This document shows positions 9,043-17,833 of a stretch of 64,000 bases of DNA, one piece after another. Source of the DNA: Candidatus Latescibacterota bacterium (GTDB taxonomy: Bacteria > Latescibacterota > UBA2968); contig JAJDYX010000023.1 in assembly GCA_022824945.1 (NCBI GenBank), forward strand, positions 1 through 64,000, read 5' to 3'. Below the pieces are notes generated by a model. It made no database searches. It was not told where the DNA came from and saw only the letters and a program-made list of their open reading frames with translations. The translations under genes and the position numbers were made by a program. Position 1 is the stretch's first letter; each line of letters starts with the position of its first letter.

Positions 9043-9849
9043 CTACTCACGCTTGTCATCGCGAAACCGAAATGCTTTGCCTCCTACTATCTGATCACTT
9101 GTAACGGTTGGACACCAGTATTTTTCGATATGTTCGAGTGTGAGATCTGTGCCCTGGAAATGACCTCCGTGATCACAGTGATGGGAGTCGGTCAGATCGC
9201 GACACAGCAATGGTTTCTTACCCAGATAGACGAGTTGACGAATACCAAATGGACGACCGAGTACGCAGATGTTCGCAGCAACACCCATCACGATTACGTT
9301 CTCAATGCGTTGAAGCAGATTATATACTTCCTGACCATCATCGCTAATCGCATCCTCCTCTACAATCTCAATCGTCTCAATCTGGCGAATCCAGGGAGCA
9401 ACCCCCTCCTTACAACAAGGCTCTGGGGTATGGCATGAGCACGGTCCTGGATTGGTGATTCCAATCGGTAATGGTGATTCTTCGAGTTGACAAATCTCGC
9501 GGGGTTGGTCCCACCCGTTCCATCTGAATTCAACAGAAGCCTCTACAAAGGGTGCTTCCTGGGCGCGTTTGCGTTGCGGTGTCTCGTCGTAGAATCCCAT
9601 ACAGCCGCTGGGAGCGTGTATGATCAACGCACCTTCTTTTCGAATGCCTGCTATGACTTCATTCATGCGAGGTGCCATTTCAGCGACCCGTTCGGCAGTG
9701 GAAATGCAGTGATGGGTATCCCACATATCACAGATGATAACAGCGGCTTTCGCAGGAACCCACTCTACTGTTTCTATCGCGATTTCGAATGTGTCCGTGC
9801 TATCGTCAGCTTTCGCACGTATGCGTGTATTCAAAGTAAATCCAGCCAT
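9043..9849 (-). CDS. Isochorismatase-like cysteine hydrolase
   Basis: Isochorismatase-family hydrolase, about 268 residues. The fold is shown by IICDMWDTHHC near residue 40 (catalytic aspartate) and VMGVAANICVLGRP near residue 190, where the cysteine is the expected nucleophile. An extra cysteine-rich insertion (CSCHTPEPCC) in the middle is not usual for the family. The start at 9849 is chosen because GGAG precedes it; the ORF track begins four codons earlier. Convergent with the sigma factor gene and divergent from the phosphatase. Substrate unknown; relatives cleave amides such as nicotinamide or N-carbamoyl compounds. Confidence 0.88.
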   Translation of the reverse strand: MAGFTLNTRIRAKADDSTDTFEIAIETVEWVPAKAAVIICDMWDTHHCISTAERVAEMAPRMNEVIAGIRKEGALIIHAPSGCMGFYDETPQRKRAQEAPFVEASVEFRWNGWDQPREICQLEESPLPIGITNPGPCSCHTPEPCCKEGVAPWIRQIETIEIVEEDAISDDGQEVYNLLQRIENVIVMGVAANICVLGRPFGIRQLVYLGKKPLLCRDLTDSHHCDHGGHFQGTDLTLEHIEKYWCPTVTSDQIVGGKAFRFRDDKRE

Positions 9850-9991
9850 AGCTTTCTCCATGAAAAATCACCGATTCTTAGCATTGTAGATCACCATATA
9901 TCACAGTATATTGATGGTATCTGTAAAAAAAGATAAACTCTATAACAAGTAAAGAGTCAAGAAAAAATCCAGTTGGTGATGGAGTTATTTT

Positions 9992-10630
9992 ATGAACAAT
10001 GATATCAAAATTATGTTCATGCGTCACGGACGCTCTCGCGCAGATGATGAGAATGTCATTGAGGGCCGATATGATGCACCTCTTACAGACGTGGGGCGTG
10101 AACAAGCTGAAGTCCGAGCAAAGGAACTAAAGGCAAGAAAGATTAAATTTGACAGGATTATTGCAAGCCCATTAAAGCGTGCCTGCGAGACAGCCCAAAT
10201 TGTAGGTAACATCCTGGGTATAGGTGTTGAGTTTGATGAAGACTGGATGGAAAAGGATAATGGTCCAATTGCAGGTTTACCACATCAGGTCGCCAGAGCC
10301 AGGTATCCATTACCTGCTTTTCACAATCCCTTTCAACCCCATGTTGTAAGTGCAGATGCAGGAGAAAGTGCCTGGGCATTTCACTGTCGAGCCGCACGGG
10401 CGCTGGAGAAAGTAATCAGACTGGGAAGCGGGCGCTATCTGGTGGTCGCACACGGAGGTATTTTAAATGCCGCATTGCGATGCATAGTCGGTACACAGCC
10501 ATCGGTCAGTGGCCAGGGAATTGAGTTTTCATTTGGGGATACAGGATACATTCAAACGCTTTATAAACCAGATCAACATCTTTGGGTGATTCGTGAATTC
10601 GTTAGTGGTTTTCGAGTCGAAAATACATAG
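9992..10630 (+). CDS. Histidine phosphatase family protein
   Basis: Cytoplasmic phosphatase of the phosphoglycerate-mutase-like branch, 212 residues. The RHG motif with the catalytic histidine is at the N terminus (FMRHGRSRAD), a LTDVGREQA segment and the IASPLKRACETAQI helix follow, and the second active-site histidine is in VVAHGGILNAAL near residue 155. Relatives dephosphorylate small phosphometabolites or act as broad phosphatases; no substrate can be assigned. It starts a long same-strand run of small enzymes. Confidence 0.9.
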   Translation: MNNDIKIMFMRHGRSRADDENVIEGRYDAPLTDVGREQAEVRAKELKARKIKFDRIIASPLKRACETAQIVGNILGIGVEFDEDWMEKDNGPIAGLPHQVARARYPLPAFHNPFQPHVVSADAGESAWAFHCRAARALEKVIRLGSGRYLVVAHGGILNAALRCIVGTQPSVSGQGIEFSFGDTGYIQTLYKPDQHLWVIREFVSGFRVENT

Positions 10631-10642
10631 TAGAGATTCCAC

Positions 10643-11764
10643 ATGTTGAAACCAGCTTTAGCCTTGTTCCTATGGTTCTTTTGCCTTCCCAGCATCGCAA
10701 TGGCACAAGAAACCAGAGAATCTACCCTACCCAATGACTGGCCCTTATCAACACTTGAAGCGGAGGGGATCGATTCAGCACCTATTGTCCAGGTTGCAAA
10801 CCAGATACGCAGCCAAATTTATGAGAACATCCACAGTTTTCTGATCGTCAGAAATGGCAAGCTGGTATTCGAAGCGTATTACACCGGCACGGATGGTGCG
10901 AGGGGCGAGGTCGCGTTCGGCGAGCAAACCCTGCATGATACACGGTCCGTTTCCAAGAGCATCACATCTACACTAACTGGCATCGCCATTGATCGTGGGT
11001 ATATCGACTCTGTGGATGTGCCGATAGCTCGTTTTTTTCCGGAGCATGCCCACCACCTGACGGAGGAGAAAAGGCGAATTACCCTGAAGCATCTACTGAC
11101 GATGACCGCTGGATTTAGCTGGGATCAATCTGGCGCACATAACTCCGAGCCGGGTTCCCTCAATTCCGAAGCGCAGATGGAGAACGCCAGCGACTTCATA
11201 GCGTATGTGCTTTCCAGAGAGATGTCGGACGAACCAGGTTCACGGTTCAATTACAACAGCGGTTGCTACATCTTGCTCGCTGGCGTAATCAAGCGGGCAT
11301 CGGGTATGCATGTGGACAAATTCGCAGATAGCCACCTCTTTGCTCCGCTCGGAATCAATCATTCTGAATGGTGGTACACCAAAAGTGGTTTGCCCCAAAC
11401 GCATGCTGGCTTGCGACTCAGGCCGCGCGATATGGCCAGGATCGGCCAACTCTATGTAGATAACGGGCGTTTTCAGGGCAGGCAGATTGTATCAGCAGCC
11501 TGGATCAGCGAGTCGGCAAAAGGGCATTACGGCAACAATCGATACGGGTTTGGCTGGTGGCTCGATCATTTTCCATACCGCGGGCGATCAGTTGACGTTC
11601 TTGCTGCCGAAGGAAACGGCGGTCAGTTCATCTTCGCTATCCCAGAGTTGTCTCTGGTCATCGTCTTCACAGGTGGCAACTACGGCTCGTCTGTAGCCAA
11701 TCAGGCGTTCCGGATCGCGATTGATCACGTATTACCTGCGGTCAGCGAGACAGATGGCGAATAG
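10643..11764 (+). CDS. Serine hydrolase, beta-lactamase class C fold, exported
   Basis: Secreted or periplasmic serine hydrolase, 373 residues, with an N-terminal signal peptide ending near SIAMA-QE. The SxxK catalytic tetrad is SVSK at residues 102-105, the tyrosine motif is in FNYNSGCY, and the C-terminal GNGGQFIF loop replaces KTG. Such proteins are usually esterases or peptidases rather than true beta-lactamases. It follows the phosphatase by twelve bases and precedes a methyltransferase by 23, suggesting co-transcription. Confidence 0.9.
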   Translation: MLKPALALFLWFFCLPSIAMAQETRESTLPNDWPLSTLEAEGIDSAPIVQVANQIRSQIYENIHSFLIVRNGKLVFEAYYTGTDGARGEVAFGEQTLHDTRSVSKSITSTLTGIAIDRGYIDSVDVPIARFFPEHAHHLTEEKRRITLKHLLTMTAGFSWDQSGAHNSEPGSLNSEAQMENASDFIAYVLSREMSDEPGSRFNYNSGCYILLAGVIKRASGMHVDKFADSHLFAPLGINHSEWWYTKSGLPQTHAGLRLRPRDMARIGQLYVDNGRFQGRQIVSAAWISESAKGHYGNNRYGFGWWLDHFPYRGRSVDVLAAEGNGGQFIFAIPELSLVIVFTGGNYGSSVANQAFRIAIDHVLPAVSETDGE

Positions 11765-11787
11765 AATAACAACTAAAAGGATAAACT

Positions 11788-12621
11788 ATGAGCACTTCAG
11801 AATGGCCAGAGCTAACGTCTGAAACACAGGAGTTTTGGGATCAGAATGCTGCCTTTTGGGATGAGTATATGAGGGAAGGCAACCACTTCCACTATCAACT
11901 TATTCGGCCTGCTGCCGAAAGGCTGCTTGCCATAAAGCCAGGGGAAGTGGTTCTGGATGTTGCTTGTGGGAACGGTAATTTCTCTCGCCGACTTGCCACA
12001 TTAGGTGCAGAAGTTGTAGCAATTGATTTTAGCAAGACATTTGTTACTCAGGCTAAGAAGCGAACGTCCGATCAAGCTGACAGAATCACATATCGAGTTA
12101 TCGATGCAACTGATAGGACCCAATTACTCGGTCTCGGTGAAGGTCATTTTGACGCGGTGGTATGCAACCAGGCTTTTATGGATATGGCTACCCTCCAGCC
12201 TCTATTTGCCGCCCTGAGTTCCATATTGAAATTGCAGGGACGTTTCGTCTTCACATTGGCACATCCTTGTTTTCAATCACCAGGAGCAATCAAAATGGTT
12301 GAGGAAGAAGACTGTGACGGTGAAATTGTGGTTCGTCGCTCAGTCAAAATTTCAACTTATATCACACCCACTACGTATCGTGGCATTGGTATAAAAGGTC
12401 AGCCGGTACCCACACGTTATTTTCACAGACCATTGAGTCAGCTTTTTCAAAGTTGCTTTGACGCTGGGTTTGTGATCGATGGCATAGAAGAACCGGTATT
12501 TGAATCAAAACCCAATGAAAAACGATCACTCTCCTGGACAAATTTTGGCGAAATTCCACCTATTCTTGTCGCAAGAACTCGTCGTATGGATAAAAAAAGA
12601 GGGAGAAATGACTACAGATAG
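11788..12621 (+). CDS. Class I SAM-dependent methyltransferase
   Basis: Methyltransferase of 277 residues. Motif I is VVLDVACGNGNFSRRLA near residue 55, followed by AIDFS and the VVCNQAFMDMATL segment. Small-molecule methylation is likely; the acceptor is not inferable. AAAGGA precedes the ATG by eight bases. Its last 14 bases overlap the start of the NUDIX gene, implying coupled translation. Confidence 0.9.
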   Translation: MSTSEWPELTSETQEFWDQNAAFWDEYMREGNHFHYQLIRPAAERLLAIKPGEVVLDVACGNGNFSRRLATLGAEVVAIDFSKTFVTQAKKRTSDQADRITYRVIDATDRTQLLGLGEGHFDAVVCNQAFMDMATLQPLFAALSSILKLQGRFVFTLAHPCFQSPGAIKMVEEEDCDGEIVVRRSVKISTYITPTTYRGIGIKGQPVPTRYFHRPLSQLFQSCFDAGFVIDGIEEPVFESKPNEKRSLSWTNFGEIPPILVARTRRMDKKRGRNDYR

Positions 12622-13168
12622 CCACGGACAGCGAAAGCCGCGCCGATTATACCGGGAGGTAATCTACGAGAGCGCGTGGATGAATCTTTATGCCGATAAG
12701 GTAGAGTTTCCTCAAGGCAGGATAATTGATCGCCATTACTTCCTGGATTTTAAGAAGGAGGCAGTTGCTGTACTCGTTGAAAACGATGATGAACAGATAT
12801 TGATGATCGAATCTTACCGATACATAACCGACTCTATTGAGTGGGAGATTCCAGCAGGAAGGATTGAAAAGGGAGAGTCTGTTCTGGAAGCTGCCAGGCG
12901 CGAAGTCATCGAAGAGACAGGGTATGATTCGAGTAATATGGAAGTAATCTACACTTTTCATCCCTCCAATGGTATTTCAAACCAGGTATTCCACATTGCG
13001 AAGTGTTTGGCAACAGGGTCCCGGGGGGAGTTTGACAGGAATGAAGTGAGAAGTGTGAGATGGTTTACTCGTGATGAAGTCAGTCAACTGATCCAGAAAA
13101 GGAGACTCAGGGATGGACTCTCACTGACCGCCCTTTTGCTCGAATTATCTCCCCAAAAATATCGTTGA
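12608..13168 (+). CDS. NUDIX hydrolase (ADP-ribose pyrophosphatase-like)
   Basis: NUDIX hydrolase of 186 residues. The NUDIX box is complete (GRIEKGESVLEAARREVIEETG pattern, positions about 77-98). The N-terminal beta-strand region (REVIYESAWMNLYADKVEFP) and the position of the box resemble ADP-ribose / nucleoside diphosphate-sugar pyrophosphatases. The start is ATG 12608, inside the end of the methyltransferase gene, with GGGAG upstream; the ORF track extended it 36 codons too far. Confidence 0.9.
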   Translation: MTTDSHGQRKPRRLYREVIYESAWMNLYADKVEFPQGRIIDRHYFLDFKKEAVAVLVENDDEQILMIESYRYITDSIEWEIPAGRIEKGESVLEAARREVIEETGYDSSNMEVIYTFHPSNGISNQVFHIAKCLATGSRGEFDRNEVRSVRWFTRDEVSQLIQKRRLRDGLSLTALLLELSPQKYR

Positions 13169-13186
13169 ATTATAATTGGAGAATTC

Positions 13187-14500
13187 ATGCCAGACGTAAC
13201 CATTCAAGATCAGATTGATGCGATAATAGAAAAAGCGATAAATGAGAACCAATTGGTGGGAGCATCAGTGGGTGTTATGCGCCACAATGAGGTCATTTTT
13301 GCGCGGGGATATGGCTATGCAGATTTAGATAACAAAGTTGAAGCTACTGAACATACGGTTTACCAGGTTGGCTCAATAACGAAACAGTTTACGGCCCTCG
13401 CCGTCATGATTCTCGTTGAACAGGACAAGGTGAACTTGAATGATATTATGCTGGACTATCTGCCCAATTATCCCCAAAGAGATCATAAAGTCACGATTGA
13501 TCAGCTTCTCAACCATACATCGGGCATCAAGAGCTATACAGACATCGAGAAATTTTGGGAAATATCTGAATGTGATCTTTCCCGAGAGGAGATAGTTGAT
13601 CTGTTCTCATCAGAACCCGTTGAATTTTCACCCGGTGAAAATTTTCAGTACAATAACTCAGGGTATTACCTCCTGGGCATGATAATCGAAAATGTATCTG
13701 GTATGCGCTATGCTGACTTTCTCAAAGCGCATGTATGGCAACCTTTGGAAATGTTTGACACTCACTATTTGGGAAAAAACAAAAACGTCAAGAATCTTGC
13801 AACAGGTTATGATCATAAGGATAATGAATTTGTTCTGGCACGCCCACTCGGTATGGATAACCCATTCTCTGGCGGCTCATTGGGTTCCAGTGCACTAGAC
13901 CTGCTGAAATGGCAGACTGCACTAAACGAGGATCAACTCATATCACGACAAAGCTACAATAAAATGATTGAGCCTGGCCTTTTGACAGGGGGAAAACATA
14001 CGACATACGGATATGGTTTTTTCATGAGCAATCTCAATGGACATCGCAAAATTGAGCATGGCGGAACCATAAACGGATTTCGTGCCCAATTATCTACTTA
14101 TCCCGACGATGGTCTTACTGTCACTGTATTATGCAATCACAACTCTGCTCCACAAGCACAACTTGAAAGTCAGATTTCTCGTCTAATGCTGGGGATCCCT
14201 GAAATCGTAATTGATGAAATCCATATGTCAGAAGATAACCTCGAAATCTATACGGGAACTTACAAGTGGGGGTCAACTATGGCACCCGTGCCATTCCCAG
14301 TATCAGTTGCAGAAGGTACACTCAGAGTAAGTGGTCGTCCACTTCGAGCCATAGGAAACCACACCTTTGTTTTTTCTACCGATCCGTATTACACGGTGAC
14401 TTTCACAGTTAAAGATGGTAAATCTATAAGCTTTCGAGCTGAGAGAGAGGACCAAATAACGGACGCTCTTCGAGTCGAAGATACAAGGAGCCAACAATGA
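13187..14500 (+). CDS. Serine hydrolase, beta-lactamase class C fold
   Basis: Second beta-lactamase-fold serine hydrolase, 437 residues, here without a signal peptide. SxxK is SITK at 63-66, the tyrosine motif is YNNSGYYLLG near residue 150, and the third motif is HGGTINGF near residue 285. A C-terminal beta domain of about 100 residues follows, as in many esterase/D-aminopeptidase relatives. GGAG precedes the ATG. The stop overlaps the HAD gene start by four bases (ATGA). Confidence 0.9.
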   Translation: MPDVTIQDQIDAIIEKAINENQLVGASVGVMRHNEVIFARGYGYADLDNKVEATEHTVYQVGSITKQFTALAVMILVEQDKVNLNDIMLDYLPNYPQRDHKVTIDQLLNHTSGIKSYTDIEKFWEISECDLSREEIVDLFSSEPVEFSPGENFQYNNSGYYLLGMIIENVSGMRYADFLKAHVWQPLEMFDTHYLGKNKNVKNLATGYDHKDNEFVLARPLGMDNPFSGGSLGSSALDLLKWQTALNEDQLISRQSYNKMIEPGLLTGGKHTTYGYGFFMSNLNGHRKIEHGGTINGFRAQLSTYPDDGLTVTVLCNHNSAPQAQLESQISRLMLGIPEIVIDEIHMSEDNLEIYTGTYKWGSTMAPVPFPVSVAEGTLRVSGRPLRAIGNHTFVFSTDPYYTVTFTVKDGKSISFRAEREDQITDALRVEDTRSQQ

Positions 14501-15213
14501 AATATCCAGGTGTAAAAGCACTTACATTCGATGTCGGAGGTACTGTTTTTGATTGGAGAGGGACAATTGAGGCTGAACTCCGCGCCTTGTCAGCCGAAAA
14601 AGGTGTAACGTTCGACATACGGCAGTTCGCCACGGACTGGCGCAGTGGTATGTTTGAGATGCTGGCGCGTGTGAAAACCGGCGAGTTGCCGAGGATGAAC
14701 GCCGATGCGATTCATCGGCTCGTACTTGACGATATTCTCGAAAATCACAACACCATTCATCTTTCCGCGAAGGAAAGGGACGACCTGAATCTGGTGTGGC
14801 ACAGGATGAAGACCTGGCCAGATGCCGTTGGCGCAATACACAAATTGCGAGATCATTATTCAGTCATCGTATTAACTGTATTGAGTTACGCAATTGCAGT
14901 AGATTGCTCGAAGTATAACAACCTCAGTTGGGACGGCATATTATCGTGTGAATTCCTTGAGCGATATAAAACAGACACGCGAGCTTATCAACAGGCTGCT
15001 GAACTCCTCGGTTGCGCACCAGATGAAGTGATGATGGTGGCGGCGCATGCGAACGATCTCAAGGGCGCCAAAGACGCAGGCTTAAAAACCGCATACGTAC
15101 ATCGGGAAGACGATTGGTGGAGGGGGTTTCCGACGGATGAGCCTACCCTACCCCCTGAGACCTTTGATGTAAGCGCATCTGACTTCGATGATCTGGTCGA
15201 AAAACTGACCTGA
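14497..15213 (+). CDS. HAD-superfamily hydrolase (haloacid dehalogenase type II-like)
   Basis: HAD hydrolase of 238 residues. The nucleophile motif is FDVGGTVFDW at residues 11-20, and the WDGILSCEFLERYKTD and DEVMMVAAHANDLKGAK segments match type II 2-haloacid dehalogenases. Deviations: the usual LSNGN motif is LSYA and the KPD after the lysine reads KTD, so dehalogenase activity is doubtful; a phosphatase-like or altered activity is possible. Overlaps the upstream serine hydrolase by four bases. Confidence 0.85.
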   Translation: MKYPGVKALTFDVGGTVFDWRGTIEAELRALSAEKGVTFDIRQFATDWRSGMFEMLARVKTGELPRMNADAIHRLVLDDILENHNTIHLSAKERDDLNLVWHRMKTWPDAVGAIHKLRDHYSVIVLTVLSYAIAVDCSKYNNLSWDGILSCEFLERYKTDTRAYQQAAELLGCAPDEVMMVAAHANDLKGAKDAGLKTAYVHREDDWWRGFPTDEPTLPPETFDVSASDFDDLVEKLT

Positions 15214-15222
15214 GTGATTTCA

Positions 15223-15993
15223 ATGGCACACATCGTCGCGCAACTGGATCCAGCAGATTTCGCCGAACTCGCGAATACTCTGGGTGATATCCCCGAGACG
15301 GTGGTGGAAGTACACCTTCTGAGAAAGAAACTGTGCAAGGCCTTTGTAGCAGGCAGTCCCTCCTCCTTCAGCGCGGCTATCGTCCAGAGTCACTTTGATT
15401 CAGAAGAACCCATGGGATTTGGGACCGAGGCGCGAGCACTGTGGGAATTGCTTCAATTGGTGGAAGGCTGGGATTGTATAAGCGTGAATCGACAATGCGC
15501 CAAACCGCTTGGTGATCTGATAGAAAATTCCAACGGAGTAAAAGTACGCTACTATGACGATGTTTATCATTCGTTGACGAGACCAGTCCAACTGTTCACC
15601 CATGACCATGTCCGCGAATTGACTACGCAGGACCGGTCCTTGATTGCCTCTGCCCCTACCGAAATACAGGGTGGTGGCTACGAGAATATGGAAACAATGC
15701 TCTCAGAGGGAATTGTGGCGGGCGCTATTGATGCGGGGCGATTGGTGTCCATAGCCCATACAAGCGGCGTCACTGATCTTCATGGCGAGATTGGTGTCGG
15801 CACTCTTGAACCCTGGCGCAAAAGAGGCCTGTGTAGTGCCGCTGCCTCGATAGTATCGAATCGGCTTCAGAAACAAGGACGAGTTCCGGTTTGGAGCACG
15901 GGAGAGGACAACTTTGCCTCATTACGAGTTGCGGCAAAACTCGGCTTTCGAGAGATCTCCCGCAGGACCTACGTAATTCCGATCAAGAGTTGA
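15223..15993 (+). CDS. GNAT acetyltransferase
   Basis: GNAT-family N-acetyltransferase of about 256 residues. The acetyl-CoA site is in the C-terminal half (GVGTLEPWRKRGLCSAAASI) and the usual VAAKLGF C-terminal strand follows. The N-terminal half is less conserved, as in the longer GNAT_acetyltran group. The frame is open from GTG 15214, directly after the HAD stop; ATG 15223 is an equally plausible start. Substrate unknown. Confidence 0.82.
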   Translation: MAHIVAQLDPADFAELANTLGDIPETVVEVHLLRKKLCKAFVAGSPSSFSAAIVQSHFDSEEPMGFGTEARALWELLQLVEGWDCISVNRQCAKPLGDLIENSNGVKVRYYDDVYHSLTRPVQLFTHDHVRELTTQDRSLIASAPTEIQGGGYENMETMLSEGIVAGAIDAGRLVSIAHTSGVTDLHGEIGVGTLEPWRKRGLCSAAASIVSNRLQKQGRVPVWSTGEDNFASLRVAAKLGFREISRRTYVIPIKS

Positions 15994-16069
15994 GCAAACC
16001 AAACCTGGTTTGATGCGATAAAATTTCTGCAAAATTTAGTTCTGGCGTAGCACAAAAGGAGAAAGCCAC

Positions 16070-16702
16070 TTGGAAGAAGCCGCTCATGTTTGGGATCCGC
16101 TCTCCCCCACGGAGGCACAGGAACTATTCTCTGGGCTATCTGCATCCTGGTGGATTTCTGGCGGATGGGCTATTGATCTCTTTGTCGGTCACCAGACACG
16201 TCCTCATGGGGACCTGGACGTTCTGATCCTCAGGGACGATCAACTCATATTCCAGGAACACCTTTCTAATTGGGATCTAAGCGACAGGAGATCGCCAGAG
16301 TTTACAACGTGGTCCAAAGGCGAATTCCTGAATCCACCCATTAATGACATTTGGGGACGCCGCACACCGGAATCCCCCTGGGCGATCCAGCTAATGCTTA
16401 TGGAAACAGACGGGGATTCGTGGGTTTTCCGTCGTGAACCCAAGATCACCGGGCCAATTTCCTCCCTGGGACGGATAACCAAATCCGGAATACCTTATCT
16501 CTCTCCGCAGATTCAGCTTCTCTACAAGGCGAATAATCTACAGATCGATCGGAATAACGCCGACTTCAGGAATACTCTTCCGCTCCTCAATTACAAGGAA
16601 GCTGCATGGCTAAGACGATGTTTGGAACTACGATATCCTGGACACGAGTGGATATCAAAGCTGAGTCAAAGGATGAAAGACCTGAGCAAACCTGAGCCAT
16701 GA
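16070..16702 (+). CDS. ANT(2'')-like aminoglycoside nucleotidyltransferase family protein
   Basis: Nucleotidyltransferase-fold protein of 210 residues resembling the aminoglycoside-2''-adenylyltransferase group. The signature is ISGGWAIDLFVGHQTRPHGD followed by LDVLI, giving the GG and DxD-type metal residues. The start is TTG 16070, supported by AAAGGAG eight bases upstream and no better ATG. Overlaps the next gene by four bases (ATGA). Family members adenylylate aminoglycosides, but environmental homologues may use other substrates; resistance is not shown. Confidence 0.8.
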   Translation: MEEAAHVWDPLSPTEAQELFSGLSASWWISGGWAIDLFVGHQTRPHGDLDVLILRDDQLIFQEHLSNWDLSDRRSPEFTTWSKGEFLNPPINDIWGRRTPESPWAIQLMLMETDGDSWVFRREPKITGPISSLGRITKSGIPYLSPQIQLLYKANNLQIDRNNADFRNTLPLLNYKEAAWLRRCLELRYPGHEWISKLSQRMKDLSKPEP

Positions 16703-17700
16703 AAAGGCAGGTTCTGGTTAATAACAATGTCGCTACAGGAAGTATTTCCGATAGAATCCCACTACGCAAAAACTGTCTCCCTTTGATGAGGAATATATGT
16801 AATATGTCTCGGATCAACAAAAAGACTCTTACAGCCTATTTGTCTTGGGCAATTGATAGAGATATTACAGTAGAAAAGTGGACAACGCTCTCAGGTGGAA
16901 TTCATCAAAACCTTCATATTTACACTCGTAGCAATACTGGCAAACAAGAGTATGTCATTCGAGTGATGCCATTCGCCCGAAATAATATGCTCCCATATGA
17001 TATGCAAACAGAATATTTCGCACTCAAAGATCTTGAAAAAGTTGATTTATCAACGCCAAAAGTTTGGGGTCTTGACCTCGAAGGTCAGTTTCTTGGGCAG
17101 GCTGTTTTTGCAATGGAATTCGTAGAAGGAATATCCGTTTTAGATGCGGCATCAGATTCGCCGAAAGAAATTCCGCGTTTATTCACTGAAGCGATCTGGA
17201 AAATGAACCAGATTTCTCCAGATCAAGTTCCAAGTGTAGCTACCAAAGATCCAAATCCTCAAGGAATTTCAAATCCACTTTCCTGGGTTCAAAACCAATT
17301 GCCACTCTCTCAGTTACCACACTTGTTGACAAAGGCATATGATTTTCTTGAAAGACAGAAACCAGAGAAATTACCTCGCAAAGTCTTTGGAAACGGAGAC
17401 GTTGGTCCACAGAATTTTATCTGTCGTCCCGAGAAGATCATAGCCATAATTGATTGGGAATTTGTTGGGTTCAATGATCCACTGAGTGAATTGATGCTAT
17501 TGCACTCTTGGCCTGAAGAGAAACCATTCCTGAAAGAATACCCTATCGATAGGATCTATTGTGAAATTGCGGATATTGATCCTGAAATATTGCATTGGTA
17601 TGAAATGCTATCAAATGTAACCGGATGGATTTACTCGTCCAGGGATGGACAAATGAATCGAGCGAAGGTTTTTGAGTCGCGCTTGGAAGAAGCCTTATAA
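16699..17700 (+). CDS. Aminoglycoside phosphotransferase (APH)-family kinase-like protein
   Basis: APH/choline-kinase-fold protein, up to 333 residues. The phosphate-transfer region is FGNGDVGPQNFI near residue 238 followed by IIAIIDWEFVGFNDP, equivalent to HGDxxxxN and DxD. The usual histidine of HGD is asparagine here; the catalytic aspartate and metal ligands remain. The first ATG gives a four-base overlap with the ANT-like gene; the ATG at 16804 (MSRINKK) is a good alternative. Substrate unknown. Confidence 0.82.
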   Translation: MKRQVLVNNNVATGSISDRIPLRKNCLPLMRNICNMSRINKKTLTAYLSWAIDRDITVEKWTTLSGGIHQNLHIYTRSNTGKQEYVIRVMPFARNNMLPYDMQTEYFALKDLEKVDLSTPKVWGLDLEGQFLGQAVFAMEFVEGISVLDAASDSPKEIPRLFTEAIWKMNQISPDQVPSVATKDPNPQGISNPLSWVQNQLPLSQLPHLLTKAYDFLERQKPEKLPRKVFGNGDVGPQNFICRPEKIIAIIDWEFVGFNDPLSELMLLHSWPEEKPFLKEYPIDRIYCEIADIDPEILHWYEMLSNVTGWIYSSRDGQMNRAKVFESRLEEAL

Positions 17701-17833
17701 AGAAAATTGAGGGATGGACACGATATGACAAAGTATAGTGACACAGTCATGAGGTTTGCGATGGACGAGGACGCCGAATGGTGCAATCATACGCTTTTAA
17801 CTGCATAGCCGCAACTCTCTTCCCCATTAATGG

